DNA of 64,000 nt, from contig JAPKBR010000018.1 in NCBI GenBank assembly GCA_028823345.1, positions 1-64,000 on the forward strand. Reading direction: 5' to 3'. This stretch comes from Planctomycetota bacterium. Its GTDB lineage: Bacteria > Planctomycetota > UBA1135 > GCA-002686595. Each line of letters begins with the position of its first letter. The stretch's first letter is position 1. Positions 52,935 to 61,771 of the stretch are shown piece by piece. A program made the translations under genes and the position numbers. The notes beneath the pieces are model-generated. The model did not search any database and was not told where the DNA came from. It saw only the letters and a list, made by a program, of their open reading frames with translations.

Positions 52935-53312
52935 TCAGGAGGCTCCGTCCACAGTCTCTTTCCCATCGAACACCGCGGGGGTCAAGATCGCCAGGAACAC
53001 TAGCGGTTCGGCGAAGGGATTGTGGGTCGCATGGGGGACTCCCATAGGAATGTGCACCGTGTCTCCAGCTGAGAGCTCTTGTTTTTCTTCGGCCACCGAT
53101 TGGATGCAACGGCCGCTGAGCACGTAGAGGATCTCTTCCATGGCCGGGTGGGAATGGAATTCGTGGGATTGACCGCTCTCCATGGTCACGCGCACCATGG
53201 CCAAGTCGCCCTCGCCGGTGAGTCCGTCGCGCACAAGCCACTCGTGCTTTTGGTCACGAGCCCACTCCACCTGGGCGGCGCTTGTGGGAACAAATCGTTG
53301 GGGACTGCTCAT
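52935..53312 (-). CDS. Cupin-domain protein
   Basis: 125 residues from ATG at 53312, chosen over an upstream start. Cupin motif 1 reads HEFHSHPAMEEILYVLSG (metal-binding His and Glu), and motif 2 is near IPMGVPHATHNP. It probably binds a metal and a small ligand. It is the third gene of the Tm-1-like/PEP-hydrolase-like operon (7-bp gap). Confidence 0.82.
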   Translation of the reverse strand: MSSPQRFVPTSAAQVEWARDQKHEWLVRDGLTGEGDLAMVRVTMESGQSHEFHSHPAMEEILYVLSGRCIQSVAEEKQELSAGDTVHIPMGVPHATHNPFAEPLVFLAILTPAVFDGKETVDGAS

Positions 53313-53319
53313 GGAATTC

Positions 53320-54177
53320 TTAGGCCTTGGGCAAGCGCAGGGCTTTGAATGCGCGGATTTGTTCGGCGATGGCGATTTCTGTGGGGAAGCGTTCGGTGGA
53401 ACTGGCCCCATAAAAGCCATCGATGCCCTCGACCCGTTGCAGGACGAAGTCCGCGTCGGGGGGCATGGCGATGGGACCGCCATGGCAGAGGCAGATCACA
53501 TCTTCGCGAACACTCTTGGCGGCGGCCACGATTTCTTCAATCAGACCGATGCAGTCTTCGAGGGGATCGACGGTCTCTGCGCCGATGGTCCCACCGCTGG
53601 TGCAACCCATGTGGGCCACTACGATGTCGGCACCGGCCTCTGTCATCTGGCGCGCTTCGTCGGCGTTGAAGGCGTAGGGAGTGGTCAAGAGATCCATTCC
53701 GTGGGCCCGCCGCACCATGTCAACCTCAAGGCCATAACCCATGCCGGTTTCTTCGAGGGTTGCGCGCAGACGGCCTTCGATCAGTCCGACCGTGGGAAAG
53801 TTCTGGATACCACTGAAACCGAGGGCGACCAACTCGTCCAAGAAGAGCTGGGGCATGATGAAGGGGTCTGTGCCGCAGACTCCAGCCAGGACCGGCGTGT
53901 GCTTGACCACAGGGATTACCTCAAAGGCCATCTCTTTCACGATCTGGTTGGCGTTGCCATAGGGCATGAGCCCGGCCGTGGATCCGCGACCCGCCATGCG
54001 ATAGCGGCCAGAGTTGTAGAGGATCAACAGGTCGATGCCGCCGGCCTCTTCGCTCTTGGCCGAGATGCCGGTGCCTGCGCCTCCGCCGATGATCGGTTCC
54101 CCACGGGCGATTTGAGCCCGGAAGCGGGTCAGGATGCCGGAGCGCGAGTTGTCGTTTTGAATTTCGGTGGAGGACAT
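53320..54177 (-). CDS. Phosphoenolpyruvate-hydrolase-like TIM-barrel protein
   Basis: 285 residues matching the PEP_hydrolase family (Pfam PF09370 as I recall it), which is fused to or paired with UPF0261/Tm-1-like proteins. Motifs include [20 protein letters not shown] near the N-terminus and [14 protein letters not shown]. The reaction is not experimentally settled. It follows the Tm-1-like gene by 4 bases. Confidence 0.87.
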   Translation of the reverse strand: MSSTEIQNDNSRSGILTRFRAQIARGEPIIGGGAGTGISAKSEEAGGIDLLILYNSGRYRMAGRGSTAGLMPYGNANQIVKEMAFEVIPVVKHTPVLAGVCGTDPFIMPQLFLDELVALGFSGIQNFPTVGLIEGRLRATLEETGMGYGLEVDMVRRAHGMDLLTTPYAFNADEARQMTEAGADIVVAHMGCTSGGTIGAETVDPLEDCIGLIEEIVAAAKSVREDVICLCHGGPIAMPPDADFVLQRVEGIDGFYGASSTERFPTEIAIAEQIRAFKALRLPKA

Positions 54178-54181
54178 GGGG

Positions 54182-55393
54182 CTAGATTAATGAAAGGAGG
54201 GCTTGGGCCGCGGCTCGGGCGAAGTCAGGGTCGTTGATGTGGGCGTCGATGATAGAACAAGGCACAGAGCCTCTGTTGCTTTGAACTGCCTCGAACAGTT
54301 GTTTGCGTGCGAGGGGGTCGTCAAAGGGCTGGCCTTCTGCATCCAATGCGGAAACGCCCCGACCCGGGAGCAGGATCGCTGCGGGGCCGGTGGACTCTGC
54401 CACGCGCTCACCGATCATGCGCCCGATGGCGGAGCACTCGGTGGGAGTGGTGCGCATCAGGGTGACCTGCTCGTTGTGGGTGTACAGTTGGCGTTCGCCA
54501 AAGACCGCCGGGACCGTGTCCCGGGCAGCGAAATTCACCATGTCCGTGGCGCCCACGGAAACCACCTGGGGGACCCCCTTGGATGCTGCCCCGCGCAATC
54601 GCTGGGGGCCCGCGGAGAGTGTTCCGCCCACATGTTCATCCGCCAATTCGGTGGTGGTGATGTCGAGAACCCCTGCCAGGAGACCCTCGTGAATCAGAGC
54701 TTCCATGGTTTGACCGCCGATGCCCGTGGCATGGAACACCAGCACCTCGTAGCCGGCCTCTTCCAAGATTGTGCGCGCTGCTTCCACACAGGGGGTCGTG
54801 ACCCCAAACATGCTGGCGGCGATCAACGGCCGGTCTGCGCCCTCATCGGGGGTTGCGTTGGACTCTTGCCGAACGCGCACCATGCCCGCCATAGCCCCGG
54901 CTCCGTTGCGTAAAATCGGTCGGCTGATACGGTTCAGCCCGCTGATGTCGACCACGGAGTTCAGCATCAAGATGTCCTTGTCGCCCACATAGGGTCGCAC
55001 CTGCCCTGCTGCCATGGTGGAGATCATGACCTTGGGCACACCTAGGGGCAGAGCACGCATGGCACTGGTCCCGATCATGGTCCCGGCTCCGCCTCCCAGA
55101 CTGATCACCCCATCCAGTTCGCCCGCGACGAAGGCTTGCAGCACAATGGCTCGGACTCCGCGCGCCGCCGCATCCACGGCGAGTGCTCGATTGTTTTGTT
55201 GGGTGAGCTCCAGCACCGAAGTGCCCGCCGCTTCAAACACCTCGTCTCGAGAAATGTGTGCATCAATCGTGCACTCCCCTAAACAACCCACATCCACAAT
55301 CCGCACATTCATCCCCTGGCGACTGAGCTCCTGCCCAAGGAAGTTTGCTTCGGCACCCTTGGTGTCACATGTGGCGATCAGATAAACATTCAT
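54182..55393 (-). CDS. Tm-1-like ATP-binding protein (UPF0261)
   Basis: 403 residues of the UPF0261/Tm-1-like family. Motifs: [19 protein letters not shown] at the N-terminus, then [29 protein letters not shown] and [14 protein letters not shown]. In plants such a domain is the tomato Tm-1 virus-resistance protein, fused to a PEP-hydrolase-like domain; here the two are separate genes. It begins a three-gene operon with the PEP-hydrolase-like and cupin genes. The bacterial function is unknown. Confidence 0.88.
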   Translation of the reverse strand: MNVYLIATCDTKGAEANFLGQELSRQGMNVRIVDVGCLGECTIDAHISRDEVFEAAGTSVLELTQQNNRALAVDAAARGVRAIVLQAFVAGELDGVISLGGGAGTMIGTSAMRALPLGVPKVMISTMAAGQVRPYVGDKDILMLNSVVDISGLNRISRPILRNGAGAMAGMVRVRQESNATPDEGADRPLIAASMFGVTTPCVEAARTILEEAGYEVLVFHATGIGGQTMEALIHEGLLAGVLDITTTELADEHVGGTLSAGPQRLRGAASKGVPQVVSVGATDMVNFAARDTVPAVFGERQLYTHNEQVTLMRTTPTECSAIGRMIGERVAESTGPAAILLPGRGVSALDAEGQPFDDPLARKQLFEAVQSNRGSVPCSIIDAHINDPDFARAAAQALLSLI

Positions 55394-55521
55394 GGGACAA
55401 GGGTATCATTTCCATATGGGGCCGCACTTTTCCGGCTTGTGCCCCAGGGGCTATGGAGCTGGACAACCCCGCGGGAATCATCGGGGCGTGCTCAAGGGCG
55501 CAGATCTCCCAGGAGGTGGAG

Positions 55522-58500
55522 TTACTGTTTGCTCTCGAGCCAATTGACCCCGGAACGCATCAGGGATTGGAAGGCGGCAAGTTGGTGGGCGCGGCCGTCG
55601 TGGCCCAGGGTGACGACGAGCACGCGGCCTGCCCCCGTGTCGGGGACCCAGACGCAGGGGAACGAGTCGCCCCCGTGGCGGGACATGGCGCGGGCGAGGA
55701 CTTCGATGGGTAGGTCGGCGTCGGCGGGCGCTTTGACCCGGTAGAGCTCGTCAACGATTTCGAATGTGAGGGGCACGCCTTGGATAGCAGGGTGGCGGGC
55801 AGATTCGATGCGCACATCGAAGCCGCGCAGAGCCTCGTGGCTGAAGGCGCCGGCGCCCAAGATCTTGGTGTGGAGTTCGGGCCACTCGGCCCAATTGAAC
55901 CAGACTCCTGGGTGTAGGGCCAAGAGGCTCCCGCCTTCTGCCACATGGCGGTTGATGAGGTCTTGGGTTTTCTCTGCCAAGGCTTGGTTGGTGCAGAAGA
56001 TTAGGGTGTCGCCTGTTTCGAGTCCGGCCCAGAGGGTCTCCTCGTCGTCCGTGTATTGAACCTGGCGCTCTGGCGTCGTCAGGAATTTGACGTCCTCTTG
56101 CTGGTACCAACGGGCAAAGTCATGGCTTGAGCCACCGCCGAAGATCCAGGTGTTGATGGGGGAGAGGTCCTTGGTGGGGCGCGTGGGAAGGCTGGGAGGG
56201 GAGACCTCTTTACCCGGATTGATATCACTTGTCATGGCTAAGAAAACAGGTGCTGCGTAAACATCACGGCTCTCGAGCACGATGGCCTGCACATGGCGAG
56301 TTTCGGAAAGAGACACCGTGAAACGCCGCACCTGTCCTGGACCGTGGGCCAACAAATCCGGCACAAAGATTGATCCGGGCACATCGTGGTGCCCAATCCA
56401 ATCGGCAAAGTGAATGCCGTTGGACAGAACCTGAGTCTCGCTACTGCCGTCCTCGAACATAAAGGTCATGTCCACCAGGGGAGAGATTTCCTTGGTGCCA
56501 TAGGGATGGCCCCAGCCTGCGACTCCGCCCAAGATATGCACCCGGGCTAGGGTTTGGTTCACGGGGATGACAACGCGCTGGGGATAATCGGTCTTGGCTG
56601 CTTGGCTCTTGTCTGGGCCGCCCTTGAGCACGAGAATGTTATTTCCGCTGGGTAGGGACGCTGGATCGCGCAGGCTGTAAGGCACGCCTTCGATTTCCAA
56701 GATTCCCATGCGCTTGAAGGTGTAGCCCTCGTTGCGTTGATCATCGAATAGGTATTCCCCGGAGTTCACATTGGCCACCAACTCCAGGTCCAAAATCTGC
56801 AACCCTTGGGAATCTTGGGTTAGGTAGGTCATGATGTCACGCAACACATCGGTACCCAAATCCCCGAGGCCTGTGGGCATCAGCGAGATTCCCGTCGAGC
56901 GCAAACTTTCCAGGTCACGCCGTGCCACACTCGCATCGCCGCCGGTGTTGCGCAGCACGATGCCTTCGGCGGTTTCCCGTACCATGATTCCAGTGTGGGT
57001 TTCGCCGTTGACGGTTTGGGCCACATACTCCACATAGGCTTGGTCCACTTCTCGGTTGGGATCGAGCACGATGTTCAAGAGCTCTTCGATTCCATGGGCG
57101 CCCATGCCTGTGAGGTCGGGCCCAACCGCTTTACCTTGGCCCTCAAAACTGTGGCAGACGCCACAGTGTTCCCCAAAGAGGGTCGCGCCTAGTTTTGGAT
57201 CCCCCGGAACGCTTACCAGGGGCAACATGCTTTCCAGTTGGGCCAAGACCGAGTCGTTCGTGTTGTAGGAGTCGAGGATCCGCACGGCCTCTTGGGCGAT
57301 TGCTGGGGAGGGGTGGTGCCGCAAGCGGTGCAGCAGGCGCGGTCCAAGATCCAAAGGTCGTAGAGTGCGTTCCTCCAAGGCCCCCAAGAGGGCCGGCACC
57401 CGTTCCGTGCGGGTCATGATTCCTTCAAACGCAGCATCCCGTGCCTGGCGCCCGAGTCCCGGCAGACTGCTGGCTAGCAAAGTCCCGATCTGGTCATCCA
57501 AGCAGGCGCTGAGCAATTGAATCACTTCTAATTGCACTTCGAGGGGTGCGTGCGGCACGAGCATTTTTCCCGCAATCTGCACCGCGTCCCTGCGTAAATT
57601 CTGGATCGGCAAGAGGGCCCGGATGGCGTTCATGCAGGTTGCATAGGAGGCTTCCGGATCTTGTGCCGTATGCAGGAGCCGTTGTCCGAAAGCGGCGGCG
57701 GAGGCATTCAGTGCAGTGCTTTCAAATCGTTCAGTCCAGGCCAGTGCGGCACGGGCCAAGGGAATGGAATCTTGGTCAAGGAGTTGCGTCACCGCAGCAA
57801 TTGCAGCGGGATCACCTTGCGCTCGAAAGTGCTGGCCGAGGGCGGTATCCATGGCGCCCAGGGCGGCGATTCGGGCCGGTACATGACCTTCCGTTGCGGC
57901 CAAGACAATCAGGGCTTGGTTCGTCAAAGGTCCTTCCCGCCGTGAGCCGATCTGCTGACCCAGGTCGGCCACCAAGGCGTCGAGGGCCGGGGACTCCTCC
58001 GCATCCAGCAAGGCGCGTAGGCTCGCACGGGGATCGCTCAAGAGAGCCGCCGTGAGGCCCGAGCGAGTCCAGTCTTCAGTGATATTCGGGGCTAGCGCCA
58101 ACAGCTGACTCAGCCCTGCAATCTGCAAGTCGCCGTGTTCCAGAGCAAGCAGCGCTGCCATGCGCGTGCGTGCGTCCTCTGTGGTGATGGCAAGGTGCAG
58201 GAGGGTTTCGGTTATGCTGTGGGCCGCTTCGCTCTTGGACATCAAGGGGCCTGCCAAGAACGCCGCTCGTCTGCTCACCGCCGGATCTCGATCTTGCAGG
58301 GCCCAGGCCACTGCGGCCAGGACCTTGTCAGGGTCGCCATCAAGATCATGAATCAGAGACAGGCAGCGCATGCGCACGGCTGCTGAATCCGATTCTCGCA
58401 GGGATTCCCATAGGGGCAGTGTGGTTCCCCGGGTGGCTTCCTCACGCAGAAGTCGTTCCGCTGTGCGTCTCTGCCAGGAACCGGGGTGACCCAAGCTCGC

Positions 58501-60519
58501 GATCAAGCCCGCCGTATCCTGTGGTAGGAGCGCCCGGTTCGCGGGAGCATTCTTGTGCTGGACTCGCCAGATACGCCCGTGCAACTTGTCCCTGTCCGGG
58601 CGTACCGCTGCGTTGGTGGGGCCATGATCGGGTCCACGAGGGTCGTTGTGGACTGTTGCTTGGTTGTAGAAGTCCAAGACATACATTGCTCCGTCGGGAC
58701 CTGTACGCAGGTGCACCGGGCGGAACCAAAGATCTCGCGAGGCGAGAAACTCGGCCTGGCGCGGTTTGCTGGCATTGAAGGTGACTCCTTGGGGGCTCAG
58801 GCTGTCCCGGTGCACCAGGTTTACCGTGGGCTCGCAAACAAAATGATCTCCTGCGAATTCAGAGGGCCAGGCTCCGCCGCTTTGAACTAGGCAACCGGCC
58901 GCTGCGGTGAAGCCGCCTACGAAATCAATTTGCGCATAAACCATGCGCTCATCATGGGCGGCGGGGAAAACCTTGCGGTGGTCGACAATATCCTTCCATG
59001 AGTTCACCCCTCCTGATCGGTGCCCTTCCAGCCGGCGCTCGGGCAAAACCACATGGCGGGCGTGGGACCCGTTGGCCATGGTGAAGAACAGCTCTCCATC
59101 CGGGTCAAAATCCAAACCCCAGGTATTGCTGCCATAGGAGGAGACCATTTCGATGGCCGACCCGTCCGGGCGAAAGCGCAAGAGACCGTTTCGAATAGCG
59201 CCTAGGCTCTTATCTGGATCTGCCGACCCGCGAATGTCTCTTGAAGCGCCGCCGCTATAGCCCTGGGTTCCATAGACCCAGCCATCCGGGCCCCAGCAGA
59301 GATTGCTGATCACCGCATGGGTGTCTCCGTACCCAAAGCCGGAGTAAAGCACTGTTGTCTTGTCCGCACGGTCATCCCCATCCGTGTCTTCGAGGTACAG
59401 GATCTCTGGCGCAGCCGTGACGATCACCCCTTGCCCGTGGCGCACCAAACCGGTCACCAGGTCGAGGCCTTGGTAGAAAACTTGCTGCTCATCCATGATC
59501 CCGTCACCGTCCCGATCCGTCAGGATCAGGATCTCGTCGTGGGCTGGAATCCCAGAAAACTTCTCCTTGTCGGGATATCCGGGCGTGGAGGCCACCCACA
59601 TGCGGCCACCCGCGTCCCAGTCAATGGCGATGGGGTTCACCACCATGGGTTCCGCGGCCACGCAGGCTATTTCAAAGTCCGGGTGCAATTCGAAACTGTC
59701 CAGGGCCTCGTGTGCCGGTGTCGGTCCCCCGGGCGGATAGCGCAAGTCGGCGATTTCTGCGGCCTGCAAGAACAGGTTCGCATCACGGTTTCCAGCCCAA
59801 GCGATTCCGCGCAGGACAATCGCCTGCCATGCGGGGTGGTCGAAGGTCTTGGTGAAGTGTCCTTGAATGCTGACGAAGGCCCGATAGGTTCCGGGCTCAT
59901 AGGTCCACATTTGGGGTGTCACATCAAACACGGTGTGAAAGCTGTTGGCGAGAACCTGGGCTTTGGGATCGAGGTGCAAGTCAAAATAAAGTTCATCCTC
60001 CAAATCAAAGTGGGGGATGCCTTTCGTGATGGGGTGGGGCGTGCCATCCATGTACAGCCCGAGCTTGCCGACCTTCCACTTGGAATGCCCGTGTTCCCAA
60101 GCGCCGCCGATGATGGTCTTGAACCACTGGGCGTCGTTCCCACAAACCGCGTCGTGTAGGGCAACGATGCCTCCGCCTCTTTTCAAGTAGCGATCCAAGT
60201 CCTTCCGTTGCTTGGGATCAAGCGTCCCGCCTTCCGCCGCATAGAACACCAGCACATCGGTTTGCTCTAGGTCCTTGCCGCTTGGGAAGTTTAGGGAACC
60301 GTTCACGAGGGCTCCCCGTTCGGTCAAGAGCTTGGTCCAGTCCTCTAGGAATTTGGGGTGGTCGTGTTCCCCGGGTCCATGGGTCTTGGGCCCAGCGCGC
60401 AAGTAAACCCGCAGGGGCGTTTCAGAGTCTTGGGCCGCAAGCCCATTCCAGCCTGAAGCCAAAAAGATAAGGCCAAGCGAGCAAAAAAGAATACGTGAGG
60501 CGCCAAGGAGATTTCTCAT
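55522..60519 (-). CDS. Giant exported protein: ThuA, PVC-dehydrogenase, HEAT, haem, ThuA
   Basis: 1665 residues with a signal peptide (FLASGWNGLAAQ). Domains by pattern: ThuA-like (about 37-245), with YLKRGGGIVALHDAVCG; a PVC-type dehydrogenase/beta-propeller region (about 270-640); HEAT-like helices (about 680-1090); a c-type haem motif CGVCH in LFGEHCGVCHSFEGQGKAVG (about residue 1120); an NPCBM-like beta segment (about 1290-1400); and a second ThuA-like domain at the C-terminus (about 1440-1665). Such proteins are typical of planctomycetes and are thought to act on carbohydrates outside the cytoplasm. Two ThuA-like domains at both ends are notable. It appears alone in its transcript. Confidence 0.9.
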   Translation of the reverse strand: MRNLLGASRILFCSLGLIFLASGWNGLAAQDSETPLRVYLRAGPKTHGPGEHDHPKFLEDWTKLLTERGALVNGSLNFPSGKDLEQTDVLVFYAAEGGTLDPKQRKDLDRYLKRGGGIVALHDAVCGNDAQWFKTIIGGAWEHGHSKWKVGKLGLYMDGTPHPITKGIPHFDLEDELYFDLHLDPKAQVLANSFHTVFDVTPQMWTYEPGTYRAFVSIQGHFTKTFDHPAWQAIVLRGIAWAGNRDANLFLQAAEIADLRYPPGGPTPAHEALDSFELHPDFEIACVAAEPMVVNPIAIDWDAGGRMWVASTPGYPDKEKFSGIPAHDEILILTDRDGDGIMDEQQVFYQGLDLVTGLVRHGQGVIVTAAPEILYLEDTDGDDRADKTTVLYSGFGYGDTHAVISNLCWGPDGWVYGTQGYSGGASRDIRGSADPDKSLGAIRNGLLRFRPDGSAIEMVSSYGSNTWGLDFDPDGELFFTMANGSHARHVVLPERRLEGHRSGGVNSWKDIVDHRKVFPAAHDERMVYAQIDFVGGFTAAAGCLVQSGGAWPSEFAGDHFVCEPTVNLVHRDSLSPQGVTFNASKPRQAEFLASRDLWFRPVHLRTGPDGAMYVLDFYNQATVHNDPRGPDHGPTNAAVRPDRDKLHGRIWRVQHKNAPANRALLPQDTAGLIASLGHPGSWQRRTAERLLREEATRGTTLPLWESLRESDSAAVRMRCLSLIHDLDGDPDKVLAAVAWALQDRDPAVSRRAAFLAGPLMSKSEAAHSITETLLHLAITTEDARTRMAALLALEHGDLQIAGLSQLLALAPNITEDWTRSGLTAALLSDPRASLRALLDAEESPALDALVADLGQQIGSRREGPLTNQALIVLAATEGHVPARIAALGAMDTALGQHFRAQGDPAAIAAVTQLLDQDSIPLARAALAWTERFESTALNASAAAFGQRLLHTAQDPEASYATCMNAIRALLPIQNLRRDAVQIAGKMLVPHAPLEVQLEVIQLLSACLDDQIGTLLASSLPGLGRQARDAAFEGIMTRTERVPALLGALEERTLRPLDLGPRLLHRLRHHPSPAIAQEAVRILDSYNTNDSVLAQLESMLPLVSVPGDPKLGATLFGEHCGVCHSFEGQGKAVGPDLTGMGAHGIEELLNIVLDPNREVDQAYVEYVAQTVNGETHTGIMVRETAEGIVLRNTGGDASVARRDLESLRSTGISLMPTGLGDLGTDVLRDIMTYLTQDSQGLQILDLELVANVNSGEYLFDDQRNEGYTFKRMGILEIEGVPYSLRDPASLPSGNNILVLKGGPDKSQAAKTDYPQRVVIPVNQTLARVHILGGVAGWGHPYGTKEISPLVDMTFMFEDGSSETQVLSNGIHFADWIGHHDVPGSIFVPDLLAHGPGQVRRFTVSLSETRHVQAIVLESRDVYAAPVFLAMTSDINPGKEVSPPSLPTRPTKDLSPINTWIFGGGSSHDFARWYQQEDVKFLTTPERQVQYTDDEETLWAGLETGDTLIFCTNQALAEKTQDLINRHVAEGGSLLALHPGVWFNWAEWPELHTKILGAGAFSHEALRGFDVRIESARHPAIQGVPLTFEIVDELYRVKAPADADLPIEVLARAMSRHGGDSFPCVWVPDTGAGRVLVVTLGHDGRAHQLAAFQSLMRSGVNWLESKQ

Positions 60520-60663
60520 GGGCTAAGGATACAGCTTGTCCCCGTCCCCTTTCCGAGGCCAGGTTGCGGTTGAGGGCCATCACTTCGGCATCAGTTCACC
60601 CGAGACGTCGAGTCCTGGGGGGTCCCCCAAGGCACGGGTCAAAATGGGCAATCGGGGGCCAGC

Positions 60664-61218
60664 CTAAGGCCGCTGCACGAGGATCTGATCCCCAACGTGA
60701 ATCGTGCCCGCTTCTGTCACCAGGCAAAGAACCCCTCGCCCGCGTAGACCCGTGGCATTGCCGCGGGCCACGCGCTTCGTTGCGCGTGCTCCATAGCGCT
60801 GATAGAAAGAGCCGCACGGCCGATGGATCACATCGCTGACTTGCAGTACGGCGCTGCCCATCACAAGGCGCGTGCCAATTGGCAAGTTGGCTTCCGAAAG
60901 GTCCAGGTCCACGTGCAGGTTGTCACCAGAGAGTTCCATGGGGGTCTTTCCAGCGAGGGCCGCAAGCATGTGAGTGTTGATCAGGCTCACCTGACTGCCT
61001 GGGCAGCGCTCGGGGTTCTCGTGCCAGCGATCTCCGAAGATGCCTTGCTCGGGGCTGAGCTCGATGGACTCATGGCATTCGCGCTCGCCGCTGGTTTCCG
61101 CCCCCGGACGAATGACGAGGCGGGTCACTCGCCCTTCATCGGTGGGAGAGGTGGGCAGCTTCTGGAGCCAACGGTCGTGACGGCGGGAGAAATCCATGGG
61201 CAGAATGTTCCCCTTCAA
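60664..61218 (-). CDS. MOSC-domain protein
   Basis: 184 residues. MOSC features: EQGIFGDRWHENPERCPGSQVSLIN, and HRPCGSFYQRYG with the cysteine typical of this domain. MOSC domains handle sulfur or molybdenum-cofactor-linked chemistry. No Moco biosynthesis gene is nearby. Confidence 0.85.
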   Translation of the reverse strand: MKGNILPMDFSRRHDRWLQKLPTSPTDEGRVTRLVIRPGAETSGERECHESIELSPEQGIFGDRWHENPERCPGSQVSLINTHMLAALAGKTPMELSGDNLHVDLDLSEANLPIGTRLVMGSAVLQVSDVIHRPCGSFYQRYGARATKRVARGNATGLRGRGVLCLVTEAGTIHVGDQILVQRP

Positions 61219-61321
61219 TATACAAACCGAGGACGCCGGGTGAAGGACGTCCTGGGCTCGATTGCTTGGATCCCAAGCGGGGTACGTGCCAAGAGTCGAG
61301 ACCCTAGGCGAGTCATCGGGT

Positions 61322-61633
61322 TTACTTGGTCATGATCTTAGTCGCGATGAACTTACCGTCCATCACGTGGCCTTCCAGGTCGGCGGCCACGGGGCCTTGC
61401 TTGCACCACTCCATGTGCCCCAGTTCCATTTCCTTATCGTTGCCGATGGGAATGTACTTGGAGTCGATCTTGACGTAGTTACCGCAGGCGCCTATGCCCT
61501 CGATGGTGCAGCCGCACTCCACGTGGGTGTCGAAGGAGGTGCTGACAGCGGGTGCAGGCTCGGGGTCAGCGGGCTTGTCGCTGCTGCAGGCGGTCAACGG
61601 AAGGGCAAGAAGCAGAAGTGCAAGAAGTTTCAT
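61322..61633 (-). CDS. Cysteine-bearing lipoprotein next to efflux pump gene
   Basis: 103 residues from ATG at 61633. Lipobox LPLTAC puts the lipidated cysteine at residue 16. The mature part has cysteines at about 40, 42, 50 and 77 and histidines at 37 and 73, a possible metal- or disulfide-forming set. It resembles small DUF6370-type proteins, a weak match. The gene lies 138 bp downstream of the CusA/CzcA-like gene on the same strand. Confidence 0.72.
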   Translation of the reverse strand: MKLLALLLLALPLTACSSDKPADPEPAPAVSTSFDTHVECGCTIEGIGACGNYVKIDSKYIPIGNDKEMELGHMEWCKQGPVAADLEGHVMDGKFIATKIMTK

Positions 61634-61771
61634 GGGAGCTAAGGGTTTGTTGTGTGTGTGGGGGGAGAATCCCCGGGGAGCCAAACTGCGGGGGGGCCGC
61701 ATAAAGCTGTGGGCGGGACGCCCCGCAGGAACTGACAGGGTAGCGGGGCAAAGGCCCCTCTTGGCAAAGAT

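Noticed and set aside
53182-54237. 351-residue plus-strand frame over the PEP-hydrolase-like gene
   Set aside because: It is antisense to a clear gene and has no family motif.
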